From contig NW_019091368.1 in NCBI RefSeq assembly GCF_001949145.1, positions 1,578,479 through 1,638,478 of the forward strand: a stretch of 60,000 bases of DNA, read 5' to 3'. This document shows, piece by piece, positions 1 to 27,600 of the stretch (position 1 is its first letter; each line of letters begins with the position of its first letter). Origin of the DNA: Acanthaster planci (Eukaryota; Echinodermata; Asteroidea; Valvatida; Acanthasteridae). Both the position numbers and the translations under genes were made by a program. The notes under the pieces were generated by a model. That model was not told the origin of the DNA and did no database searches. It saw only the letters and a program-made list of their open reading frames with translations.

Positions 1-954
1 ACCATGATCAGCGATCAAACACTGACCAAAACGAACAAAAGAAAGATAGTTGTGGTGCAGAGTGGGTATAGATTGACTACATGTAGATGCATGCACAGTT
101 CTGATGCCAGTTCGTTGATCCATGGGGGTGCTAAAAGACTTTGGGGCAAGGTTTGTACACATGAATCCAGCGTACCTCAAAGTTGTCATTTCACTGTAAA
201 CCTGTGTGCGCTTTTAGAATTGACATCATTGTCTGCTGAGAGGGATTCAAATTTAGAGAGATATCTGCGTCATCAACGGCATGTAGATTAGCTGGAATAA
301 AAAAAATCAAATGAAAACCTACGTGAAGTGGTGTACATTCAGAGGACAAGAAGGCATACTGTTTCAGTACTGGGTCTCTTGTTGGCTGTACAGCGCACGG
401 CTCATTCAGTGTGGAATAGAAAATAATACATGTACATGTGTTGAATAATATTTCAAGGCCCGCTGTTGCTTTCCTTCAAGTTTTAACACAGTGCCACTGT
501 TTCAATAGCTCCGTCTAAATACTGCCTCAACAGCAACCTTTTTGTAAAATGAATGTCTGAACACACTAACAGCAAAAAAGATGAGCCAAGCGTGTACGCC
601 AGTGTTCAGAAGTTTGTCTGCGCTTATAAAGCAGCAGTCCACGTTTGTATTTCTCTCGTTAGCTTCATACAGATGACTGCTCTGAATAGTGGGGAAGACG
701 ACGGAAACCACATGTGAGGTGGTTAGGTTGTTATTCCCTGTAGTTCTGAGCACCACTCCCCCACAGATAGCTGGGTGAGTTTGACAGTGTTTGTGTGTTT
801 TTCTGCGACATAAGCATCATAAAAATGATCTTGAAAATATATGCAGATTCTGCAATAAATGACAATATTGACTTGGGGGAAACCCCTGATGTTTCAGGAT
901 TTTGTGGACTCACTTATGCCTCCAATTTTTTGGCTTACCACCCCTGCCCTTCTC

Positions 955-1150
955 AGGGGCACGTTCGATACCAGCGTTTCACAATAAAGGACCTCCGAGA
1001 GTTTGCAATGTGCTGGCTAATCGCAAAGCGGGAAATTTGTCGACCCAATGCGCATTTGGAAAGGGTTAACAGATTTTGTGCTTTATAATTGGCCAACACG
1101 TTGCAAACTCTTGGAGGCACACTATTGTGAATTGCCCATATTGTACAATA
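955..1150. mobile_element. Palindromic foldback MITE, copy 1
   Basis: Long inverted repeat: the left arm (TTTCACAATAAAGGACCTCC, then GAGAGTTTGCAA) mirrors the right arm (TTGCAAACTCTTGGAGGCAC, then ACTATTGTGAATT). Core motifs CTCCAAGAGTTTG and TTGGCCAAT recur. It is homologous over its length to the element at 35311-35491, so this is an interspersed family. Open frames on both strands here are by-products of the palindrome. Confidence 0.75.
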
Positions 1151-2249
1151 ATGTATACCAGTGAACATATAATAATAAATGTGCCCCAGATTTGGTATGT
1201 GAACACGTATGTTATCTACTCCATCAAAACCAGATAGACCAAACACAACTCTGAAGGCAGGATTTTTCATTTATTGAAGATACTTTCTCATACATTTTCC
1301 TAATCTTACAACTGCTCTAAAAAAAAAAAAAAAACCTATCTGTGTACTGCACAAAATGAAACCTGCAAAGTTTCTCATTTCAGAGTGTAAAAGTAATTTT
1401 TGGAATTGGGCAAACCACTGAGGAAGCGGCTGATCCGATCATGAAGCCGACACTTATCAGGTGTAGAGGGTTCTTCCTTCCCTCTCCGGCTCCGACACGC
1501 AACAAAGAAAACATCAATTATAGCAACAATAAAATGATGACAGCCTGCAAGGGTTACTGCGAGAAATATGTCTTCTCCCTATATCACATTACTATGTGTA
1601 TGAAAGTATTGCATCGGTAACAATTCAACGCACTGGGCCCGAACTCCCCCCTCCCAAAAAATTCCTGGATCTGTCCGTGCATGTGAGTAGGAAAAAGGTG
1701 GTACGCTGAGTGGAATGTTCCAGTATTGAAATGATTTGTTTTACATTGATTTACATGGGATTCTTTTGTTTTTTTTAAAGTACATGTATACATTGTACTA
1801 AAGTTGAAGGAAATTTAAAGGAATGATTGACTTGCATTCATTTTAGCACAGTGATTTGCATCATCTTATGCACAACTATTACCATAGTAAGAAAATTGAT
1901 GTTAACATCTTGCCATGCCCTCCTTGAATAGATCTCCAATTCAAACTGGATGGCACAATCCACTCATTTGATGAAGGGTGAAATCTAAATGGCCCCATGT
2001 GATCAGGTGTACCGGATTCTGCCACTACGGGTATAATACATGTACTTGTAGGTAATGAAAAGCTATTGTAATATAACTTGAATGCACTGGGATCACCGGA
2101 GAACAAATACGCAAATAAACCACTGGCAGTGTGGCAGGCATACATCAGTAAAATGCTCATGTTCAACTAGATATCTGAAAGGTACCCATTTGCGCCCATG
2201 CGTACAGCACTTTGAAAGTGCGAATGCCCCTTCGAACTTGTGTGCAGCA

Positions 2250-2700
2250 GTCAGTGTGTTAAAATGCAGTTGCAAATGCTCCTTTGTGTCCAACTAACTT
2301 CAGTTCAATAATCGATGTGCCATTTTAGATTTTTTTGCTCCGTTTTTGATTTTTATGATAATGGCTAACATAGTTATAAGATAGTGTGATGCCTTTCAAG
2401 GCAGAAACCTCAGCGTTACAGCTATTCCCCACACTAAAATTTACCTGAATTTTGGAAATTTTGCTGATGAAAAATTTTGTCTACTTTGGTGATCTTTTGT
2501 TTCAGTTAATGACATATGCTGATAAGTTAAGGTTTTTCAGATAATGTCAATGGGCAACGGTTGGGTTAAAAACAAAAATTATAAAATTAAAAAATACTAA
2601 AAATGTAACTCCCAAATGAAATCTGTCTTTCTGTAATGACTAAAAAACAGCACCCTGATTTGTCAGGAAACAAACGAAAACTTTTTTAAAAAACAACTTG
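2250..2700 (+). repeat. Diverged interspersed repeat, copy 1
   Basis: Shares ordered blocks with 7140-7600: AAATGCTCCTTTGTGTCC (AAATGCACCTTTGTGTCC there), GGATTTTTATG-like, and about 390 bases further AACAGCACCCTGATTTGTCA (AACAGCACCCTCAGTTGTCC there). The element class is unknown. Confidence 0.45.
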
Positions 2701-4312
2701 TCAATGTGAGTAAACCAAAATATAGACTTTGGACAGTTTGTCTGATGTTTAAGTATGAAGTCGTAAAACATGATCCCAAGTAAAAATCACAACGTGGACC
2801 TGTTAAGGACAAATTTAAAAGGTTAGGAAAGGTGTCACCAGCCAGTCTACCTTGCTGTATGTTAAAAAAAGTAAATGTCTCCATCTCGAGCTGGCCAAAA
2901 TATATAGCAGATTTTTTCAAGACACTGCAATGTCCTTGGGAATGATATTGTCCAGCTACAGTACTGGTACATGTAGCTATGATACCTTATGCATGGCAGA
3001 TGTTACGATGACCTGGTCCAAATTGTCCATTTTCGAAAAATTTCATTGAATTCTTTTGGGTAAATCTGGTGAAAAGAATAGAAGCCATTAGTGCGCGGCC
3101 GTTCTGTTCTCACGTAGGTGGTACGCGTGAGTTACATTCCTGTGCGACCGATAGGGTGTCAAAACTTACGAAAGTGTGTGTGCACACTCCAGTCGAGGCA
3201 TGCGTGTGAGGGATGGCCTTGCAGGAATGGTGTGTCCTTTGACAACTTTACTTTCTGTTCCAATACCAAGACCCTCAGATGTGTTTGAATGTGGCCCAAC
3301 ACTCTCTGTTCGTTCCCTTACAGTAACAGCCAGGTGTGTAGTTTCAATATATTTGAATGATTAGCAGGGGTGTGAAATCTCTGCTTTTTAGCAGACTTCC
3401 GCTTTTTTTTGTTGAAAATGCCGAATTGATTTTCTGCTTTTTTGCTGTCAATGGGCCAGATTTCCTCATTCTGCTTCCTTTCTCACGCGCTGATTTTTCT
3501 GTTTTTTCCCGACATGAAGTAAGCTTAGTAAATTTTCGCTTTCACTGATAGCGGGCTTCATGACAACTGGTGTGTGGTGTGCAAAGTTCTTGTGTCACGC
3601 ATTCCCACGGTGGTTTTGCATCATTTTATACAGGCTTTCAAATAATTTTCGGACGTAAGGTAATCGAAATATCAGCGCAACACTTATGTACAACTGTCCA
3701 AAGAGGTTCTGACTTGGATACAGCCCTTGATAAGACCGATCCTCAAGTTATAAATCTGTGGAAATGGACGGTAGACATGATGGGCAGGCAACACGGTCCG
3801 GGTCTGGAAAATCCAAAAGCCTGGACATGCGATGTACACGCAAGTTGTGCATTATTTCAAGAACTGAAACTTTGAAAACATGCTCAGGCCAGGAGAAAAG
3901 GGCCAACTCGCTCTACCTCGATATTTACGATTTTGGCATACCTATTACTAGTTCATTTGGAAAGTTATATTATAAAAATATACTTCTGTGCACAAACCTA
4001 TGAGATTTTTCTAAAAAAAAAAAGAACCAGTTTTAAATGCTTCAAAAGTTTCTCGGCTATTCTTCATGTGTAGGACAGATCTTCACTTTCTGATGGCTGT
4101 TATTATATATTTAAGGGGAAATTAGTGTTGTCTGTATATGTAAGTCTTTCCATTCATTTTAACCTCTTCAAGAATTTCAAATATGAAGAAAAAGTAAGAT
4201 TTAAAATATGCATAGCCTAAATTTAAAAAAAGAAAAGAAAAAAGATCAACAGTTGCACCAGGAGGCTGTAAAATGCACCATACCACAGAGCTTCTACATT
4301 TCAAGTTTTTCC

Positions 4313-4389
4313 CAGGGCCTCCTTAACCCTAACCCTCCTCAATCCTCCAACAGGTGAAGGATTGAGGAGGGTTAGGGTTAAAGGCCCTG
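4313..4389. repeat. Near-perfect hairpin with CCCTAA-like arms
   Basis: The left arm 4313-4346 (CAGGGCCTCCTTAACCCTAA, CCCTCCTCAATCCT) and right arm 4358-4389 (AGGATTGAGGAGGGTTAGGG, TTAAAGGCCCTG) are reverse complements with very few mismatches and a ~11-base loop. The telomere-like CCCTAA word occurs only in passing, so this is a foldback rather than telomeric repeat. It lies just past the ABCC10 copy A 3' end. Confidence 0.75.
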
Positions 4390-4441
4390 GACCCCATGCC
4401 ATATATGCTTCCCACTCCCAATTGTAGCTAATTTGATTTTT

Positions 4442-4447
4442 TTTATT
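4442..4447 (-). promoter_or_regulatory. Candidate poly(A) signal AATAAA for ABCC10 copy A
   Basis: TTTATT on the plus strand reads AATAAA on the minus strand, about 160 bases after the stop codon of copy A. Position and orientation fit a short 3' UTR. There is no transcript evidence. Confidence 0.45.
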
Positions 4448-4604
4448 CCACTCACACCCCTGGATTCGGCTAATGTACAAACAATCCTATGAAGTAGGAA
4501 AATATAATATGTATGAGAAGAACTGGCAGCAAATTTATGACATTTTAAATTTAAAATTCAGCAATAACTTGACGCAAGTGGACCTTGAGCCCAAGGCACT
4601 TGTC

Positions 4605-20636
<16,032 letters not shown>

Positions 20637-20769
20637 GATGTGCTGAACCACGGACAAAGGACGATCATACACCTGACAAAGATCCTGTCATTCCTGTGTG
20701 CAAGATGGGGGGATAAAAATTAGAAACTTAGGAAGTATTGTAAGTGGTTAATTTCTTTCACCTCAAAGA

Positions 20770-20953
20770 NNNNNNNNNNNNNNNNNNNNNNNNNNNNNNN
20801 NNNNNNNNNNNNNNNNNNNNNNNNNNNNNNNNNNNNNNNNNNNNNNNNNNNNNNNNNNNNNNNNNNNNNNNNNNNNNNNNNNNNNNNNNNNNNNNNNNNN
20901 NNNNNNNNNNNNNNNNNNNNNNNNNNNNNNNNNNNNNNNNNNNNNNNNNNNNN
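20770..20953. other. Assembly gap (184 Ns)
   Basis: A run of N from 20770 to 20953, immediately upstream of the first coding exon of ABCC10 copy A. It may hide its 5' UTR or part of its promoter. Confidence 1.
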
Positions 20954-21340
20954 AGTCCCTATACACATTCCAGACTATTGTTACTTAACACATCCCCCCA
21001 AGATGTCTGAAAGGAATTCCCCAGATTCCTGCGAGACAATGACCAACACAAAGCAGGGGGGGTTCTCTCCGTCTCATACCTTGCTGCATACGCTCAAGGA
21101 GACTTAATTCACAAACACACCTGCATTAACAATGGTATATTTGAGAGAACAAACAGTTCTAAAAAAATTGGGGATTTGAAAGCTCCAACATGGCATGGTC
21201 ACTGTTACATGCATCATTGTCATCATAGTCTTTGTTGGCATGGTTGGGATTGACTGGTCAATCGGCATGATTGCACGATCACCATGATCACGTTGTGCTA
21301 ACACTACCAGTCGGACCTGTGCAAAATCTCCAACTTTAAT

Positions 21341-21428
21341 TGTCGCCCTCAGATGAAAGCTGCACTATGATTGGCCCAAGAATTATTCCAGTGACCAATC
21401 ATAGCACAGCTTTCATCTGCGGGTGACA
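21341..21428. repeat. Short foldback (hairpin) element
   Basis: Two arms of about 36 bases (TGTCGCCCTCAGATGAAAGC and onward to ATGATTGGCC; right arm GACCAATCATAGCACAGCTT to GGGTGACA) are reverse complements at about 85% of positions, with a ~15-base loop. It looks like a tiny MITE. Confidence 0.65.
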
Positions 21429-21795
21429 GGAAAACAACAAGGAAAAGACAGGAGCTGTGTTGCGATTGACAAAACTATCGTGCTGCTTTCAATGACGGAG
21501 TGAGTACATGCTGCAGATTTTCTGTGGCGTGGATGGATAAAATAATCATGAATTTCACCATTTTAATGAGATAGGCTAAGGTTGAATAATTAACCTCTAA
21601 AGTAGACATCTAACCTCACCAAGGAGGATGTGATACATAAATTTTGTTGCACAAATATCTTTGATGGCAGAGTAAACTGGCACAATCGCAACAGCGACAA
21701 TGTGCTTATGCGAGTTTGCATACGTACATCTGGAAGGTTTGTATAAACCTTACAAGTTACACTTTGCAGTTAATCTGATAGTTCACGTACATGTA

Positions 21796-22942
21796 CTTGT
21801 TTGGCTCCTATTCAGTGTGTATATTAATGATCTTGAAAAATCCTCTGATTTACTTCCGTTCATTCTCTTTGCCGATGACTGCAACCTGTTTCACAGTCAA
21901 GACCATACACTTTCTAATGTTGTCAGTTATGAACTACATATACGTGCAAAGTGCATATGCAAAGTGTCAACCTGGACTAAAGCAAACAAACTATCTCTTA
22001 ACTTAAAGAAAACTAATTTTATCATATTTTGTAGAAAGAAGCACCCAATTATAAAAAAAACAATAGTCAGCCAGACTGACTGGGACTTTATATCAATAAT
22101 AACCTTTCCTGGAAAAAACATATTACCTGCATATGTTCTGTTGAATCAAGAAACATTGCATCAATTTGTAAGTTGAGACATTGTCTTCCATCTGATATTT
22201 TAACCCTAACAGTCACAAATCCTCCAATTTCAATACGATTTTACATACACCCTTGGGGGACTTTATATAACACTTTAGCATTACCCTGCTTAACATATGG
22301 AATACTTGCATGGGGCCACTGTGGAACTTGCATGGGGCCACTGTGGAATTGGCATGGGGCCACTGTGGAACTTGCATGGGGCCACTGTGGAACTGGCCTG
22401 ATAAATACAGTACTTAAATTTCAAAAAAAGGGTTTTGCAAATAATTTATTCAGCAACGCTTTATGAACATTGTGATCCTCTTTTTTATAAATGTAAAGTG
22501 TTGAAAATTGGTGATATTTACTAATTCCAACTAGCTACGATAATGCATCGACTTAATATACGTAATTCCAAATTCCTCAAATATATCTGCTCAATGTTCA
22601 CAAAAATGTGAATATTCATCAGCACTTTACTAGACAATGTTCAGACTACCACCACATTTCTTCATGTACTCAAGCTTGCTGCTAGTACAGTTGGGCATGA
22701 AGGCCCTAAACAATGGAACCCACTGGATCTCTGGTTAAAAACATTTGCAGTCTATCCCTATTCAAACACAAATTTAAAATCACTTACAAAATAATTACCT
22801 GTAAATTAATCATCCATTAACAGGTTTTACTGGTTTACGTTTTGTCCCTTGTAATTTCCGCTATGACTACATATACATGTTTGTAGTTATCTTATTAAAT
22901 TTCTGCGGGCCACGACTAGACAAGCTCTGCTTTTTAGAGGCC
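21796..22942 (+). mobile_element. Decayed LINE (Jockey/CR1-like) with reverse transcriptase fragment
   Basis: The plus strand reads LFSVYINDLEKSSDLLPFIL then FADDCNLFHSQD, the catalytic FADD box of non-LTR reverse transcriptases, followed by WTKANKLSLNLKKTNFIIF and later TLALPCLTYGILAWG, TVLKFQKK and QWNPLDLWLK, all in the order typical of the C-terminal half of Jockey-superfamily ORF2. Frames shift several times, so it is inactive. The 5' half of the element is missing. Confidence 0.75.
22306..22393 (+). repeat. Four tandem copies of a 22-bp unit inside the dead LINE
   Basis: The unit TTGCATGGGGCCACTGTGGA plus AC/AT is repeated four times with two or three substitutions. It interrupts the LINE coding remnant right after YGILAWG, so it is an expansion that arose within the element or its source copy. 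Twenty-two is not a multiple of three, so each copy is in a new frame. Confidence 0.9.
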
Positions 22943-23192
22943 CCATCCACATTTACATGTATAGTTGTAAATCTGTGATATTTACCGTATTGTTATGTGG
23001 AGAAATAAACGAAATTGATTCACATGATTTTGTAGATGTGCACGTAATTTAACATGGTTAACCTTAACCATCCACATTTACATGTATAGTTGTAAATCTG
23101 TGATATTTACCATATTGTTATGTGGAGAAATAAACGAAATTGATTCACATGATTTTGTAGATGTGCACGTAATTTAACATGGTTAACCTTAA
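22943..23192 (+). repeat. 125-bp tandem duplication (two copies) at the LINE 3' end
   Basis: A 125-base unit beginning CCATCCACATTTACATGTAT and ending GTTAACCTTAA occurs twice in direct tandem (22943 and 23068), with apparently a single G/A difference. Each unit contains a GAAATAAACG polyadenylation-like word. Confidence 0.9.
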
Positions 23193-23586
23193 CCATAATG
23201 ATAATTGACAAATTTAATCATGTCATGAAATTCTTTCGAAAATTGGACGCCTGTAAAAACTGTGGAAAGAGTTTCACATATGGACACCGTTTGATACCTC
23301 GTGCACAACCCCTACTGGACTAGTCGGAAAATTTGAAGTGTTTTCTACGTAAAAAGTACAACATATTTTTCTTCTTAAATTGAACTTTTCTGGACATGTT
23401 TTTGCTTTCTGACTGGCGTCCGTATATGAAACTCTTCTAAAAACTGTGATAGTGTTACTCCGTTCTTGAACCGAGATGCTGCAGTGCGCATGCTGTGCAC
23501 TTCTGTAACTCCAACGCTCACAAGTCACATGGACAGTCCAAATACTAGTACTACTAGTACTAGACTCCGAGTAGGCCTAGCTCGAC

Positions 23587-23628
23587 GAGGAATCCCCTCT
23601 AATTTCATGAATTTAGAGGGGACTCCTC
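23587..23628. repeat. Perfect-looking short hairpin
   Basis: GAGGAATCCCCTCTAATT and AATTTAGAGGGGACTCCTC form an almost complete palindrome around CATG. Preceded by a small ACTAGT/ACTAGTACT repeat (about 23544-23562). Confidence 0.6.
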
Positions 23629-24486
23629 CTCCACGGTCCAAGCATGATCAAGTTACTTGGATTGTGCTATGTTCAGCTTGTGAAGATTTATTAATGTTTA
23701 CATTACCTAACATTTTAGTTATTAACTACCAATGCTTGTCTTGTCTGAGGCAGTCCCGTGACAGTCAGTCGTACGACAAAACAAAACAATGGACGTTTTA
23801 CGGCTGCATTAGATTTACGGCTGCGGCTACTTACGGACGCCCTCTCTAAAGCCATTGGACCTAGCAGCGACATCGAGGCCTTTTTCCAATACCCAACTTC
23901 GTCTCCACGGAGGCTTCGTGTAGGAGACCAATCCGCGATTGTGAGCCTGAAGCGTTAAACTTAAATTTAAGTAATCTAATGTTTTGCATCTTATTTGATG
24001 TTTTGTGACACTATGTAGGACTTACCATTGCTTTTAAAACCTCAAAGTCAGGAAGTAAAAAAATAGGTGAAGCCTTATGGAGCCCAAGTCGAATATTGGA
24101 AAACGGCCCGAACTTGTTCCCCCATCGAGGTTCCTCATGCCAAGAGGATTCGAGGTGGCTATAGTTACGGCAACCGTATTGCGATTTCCAACTTCTGTAG
24201 GATCGCGCTATACTAGCATTGCATATGTTTTACATTTCTTATCTAATCGGCACGCACGCCGTTTTGCAATCACGACATAGCTCGTTTTTTCTCTCCCTCA
24301 ATCATATCATATGTTTACTTTTCATAGGGGCTTACATGTTTTCCTTTTCTGTTTTGGTCTTTTCTTCGCTTGGAAGATTTTTTAAAAGGGAAATAAAGTC
24401 CGAGATTCATCGTTTCGCTGTAGACTAGTGGTCTAGTAGTTAGTGTGTCCAATGCAGCCTACTGGTTATGGTGGTGAAAGAAAGCA

Positions 24487-24600
24487 GAGTTGCTGGCTCG
24501 AGTCATGTGACTTGGACTCGAGTCGCTATTCAAGTTTTGTGACTTGTGACTTGATTTGTTACTTGACTTGACTTGCAAAAATGACTTGCTGCCACCTCTG
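24487..24600 (+). repeat. Degenerate GACTTG / ACTCGAGTC repeat
   Basis: Repeated words GACTCGAGTC, GTGACTTG and GACTTGACTTG over about 110 bp. Simple-sequence-like, no coding potential. Confidence 0.6.
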
Positions 24601-27600
24601 CAAGAAAGTAGACGGAAACCTATCTACCGTTGCGTTTTTCTCAAAGGGAATTAGGGTGCACCCCCGCAAGTAGGCCAGAAATATGTCTGCTGAGCACATT
24701 ACTAAAAGTTGTACTCAAAATATTCTATATTAGAGAGTCCTGAGGTCCATGGAATTGGAAAATTGAAAAAAATAGGGCATTGAACCTCTGGCCTGTACCC
24801 AGGGCTTCCAATTCCGAGCAATTTGGATGCAAGTGGGTCTGAAAGTGGCACTAGTTAGCCATTTTGCAGAGGGATGCATTTTCAAAACGGCTACTTTTCC
24901 GGGCAGTGAAATTTCCTTCATTTTCGGGGTTGTCTCTTTTGGGTAAGAATTTCTCAAAAATTCATCCGTCAACCCACTAAAAATTGAAAGAAAAACGAAA
25001 GAGGGCATTCATTTCGAGCATCATTTTGCTGTTCAGCTTGGATACCTGTGCCTGATGAGAGTTGTATTTAAAATAGTTTTGAAATAAAAGGATTTATCAT
25101 TGATGTCTGTGGGAATTGGTGCACTTAGACAACACAGTACGAAGTTTCCGCGAGGTACAAAGACTACCGCAAGTGTCGTTCGTAGCACTGAAATAAAACC
25201 CAACCAACAAACATAATGCAAGAACCTTTGTTGCATGAGTTGGAAAAGCTTTTAAATTTCTATGTTAATGCAAATCTCTAAATTCATGACTAAAAATATG
25301 ATGTCCCTCATGAATGCTGAAACTCATTGCTCTTTTACAGAAAATGCCGGATGATTTTAGTTATTTCTTTTTATATTTTGCAGTCGTAGATTTCCGTTTA
25401 ATCACACAGTATTACTGAAGTACCAAACACGATATTAGGATGAAAGCATCAGGCCCCCACTTTTGGATCAGGGTTTGGCCCGTTCCCATTTTGCAAATCC
25501 GGTTCGTATGTGACTTCGTCACACAGGTGGACCCCCCCAGAATTTGGAGCCTCCCATTGGACGATCGCTGAAGTTACGCGTTAACTTCCGATTCCATGGT
25601 TCAACGTCCACGTAAACGGCGATCTGTGCATGTAAACTCGCAGTGTATGGGTACGGTAGTGGGCGTGGTTTAAATTGAAGTGATTTCACACTTACAGGAT
25701 GAATACTAAGCCATTTTTTACTCAGTGTGGTAGCACAACGCTCGTGGACAGTGATACACACGCGTTACATGCCTCTCCGACCAATAAAGTGTCGTGATTT
25801 GCCAAATGCACACGCGTGTCAAGCTTACTTGTGCACCTCCACTGCAGTTACGACATCTAATCGAATAATTATGCCTAGGAGTTTTATTTAGGCTACAACC
25901 GGCAGCGCTGCAGTGACTTTTCTTTTTATATACATCAATAGTGATGTGGGGATATACCTTGTGCTTTTCTAAACATTCTGTACTGGTGCTCATGTCTCTT
26001 TGTGGCTTTCCCTTTGAACTTCGGACTTCCCTGAAAAACGAATCGCCAGAGTCACGAATTGGGGAAAAGGGGAAATTTTCTGCAAAACTGGAGGATACTA
26101 TTTTAATTTACTCAAGCCTATATAGGTACCAAGGGTGTTGTGTGAATATTTGCCAGGCAGTCATACAGGTTGGTCAAGTGACAGTTTATTGCGCTTGCGT
26201 ATTTCGACCAGTTTGCGAACCCTCGCATCACTAATTTCTTCTTCCATCCCAGAGCAAGAAAGCAGTTTGTCGTGTTGATCACCATGTTTGACGCCACGGG
26301 GGCGAGGTTGCATGAAGAATTATGACGTACTTCGCCTTTGAAGGACTGTAAATGACAGGAATCATTTCATGTTAGAGTACTTATTTTGCCGGTTACAGGA
26401 CCGCTCTGGAAGAGATCTAGACAAGCATAATGGGTAAGCTGATATTTTGATACATAAAATTCACAAACCAGTACCACAATATGACAAGGCTGCAAGCTGC
26501 TTGGAAATGATATCACGCCTACAGTAAGAAATTGCCCACCAAAGCTTTATTGAATTACTCACTGAAGTACTTACAAAATTACAAATTAGCAAAACTCACT
26601 TCAGCCTCGCATGAGTTGTTTGCTGTTTTTGAGTTTAATTTATATTTAGGATTAAGTGTTTTCCCACTGAAACACGGTAGTATATCTCTGCTTTCAATAA
26701 AGCTGTTGTAATGACGGTTCTGCGGATGGTCGATCGCATGGAAAACAGTTTGGCCGACCCAGACAGTAAAAGCATATTTCTACTGTGTATTGGACAGAAA
26801 AAAGAGGGAAGCAAGATTTAACTTTAGTAACTTCTGGAACACCGCACTAACGTGAAGCTTACAAATTGTTGCTTGTGTTGTGATGAGTTCACTGTATTTG
26901 AGTTAACGATTGTTGTGTTAATCACTTTATCGGGACCTCATCATTTTAGAGGTGATTTTTCCCCATCGACAAGGTAGCTTCTTAAAAATCTATACCATAC
27001 TAAACAATAGTTTTAATACTAAACGCTCTCCCATAGTACACGTTTAGCTTTGTGAAACACACTCCCACACGCATTTGATATCTACACCCATCGTGTTAAA
27101 AAGTGGGTACACAAAATATAAACGTAAATAAACTCTAAGCGCCTTTATACAGTGTCAACCATTGTCCATTAGGACTTTGGCCCTCGAAATCGAATGATAT
27201 TTTCCCCCATGATTTCCATCTGTTTTCATCACTCTGATTATGCATTTATGATCAATTTTCACCAGCTCGATTTCGCGTTTGTGATCCACTTCCCAATTTT
27301 GCTGATAAATTCTCCAGACCGTTTGATTCTTCCTCAGTGCATCCCTTCGCTGCAACCTCAAAAGATATTGGTTTAAATAATGTCACTGCAAATCACTGCT
27401 CATAGGTTTCACAAGGGTGAAAAATTTAAATTTCAAAGAAACTATAACACACACTGTAATTTCTGCATTGCATCATTGCACTGTGATGATGTTTGAGCAT
27501 TAATTTACAGGTGCTACTGCGCTTTAAATCGTACGACGTCTGACTTACAGTGTAAGGTTCACAAAGACTTTATTTCGACCATTTACAACAGATATTCAAG

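Larger units (their letters stand above)
1..4441. other. Region downstream of ABCC10 copy A, no gene recognised
   Basis: Only short, unrelated open frames. It holds the foldback MITE (955-1150), a G-rich element fragment near 1650-1690, the diverged repeat (2250-2700) and the 4313-4389 hairpin. I see no coding homology or RNA gene. Confidence 0.6.

Noticed and set aside
795-1270. Overlapping open frames on both strands
   Set aside because: Explained by the palindromic MITE; the same peptides recur because the arms are inverted copies.
4321-4380. Interstitial telomere repeat
   Set aside because: CCCTAA occurs only about twice per arm, and the feature is better described as a hairpin.
21700-22466. 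Open frames with a reverse transcriptase motif as a host gene
   Set aside because: The order of motifs is that of a LINE ORF2 with frameshifts and missing 5' half; it is transposon debris.
23466-23958. Overlapping plus-strand open frames of 127 and 66 codons
   Set aside because: No homology recognised, and one frame spans an inverted repeat; nothing supports coding.
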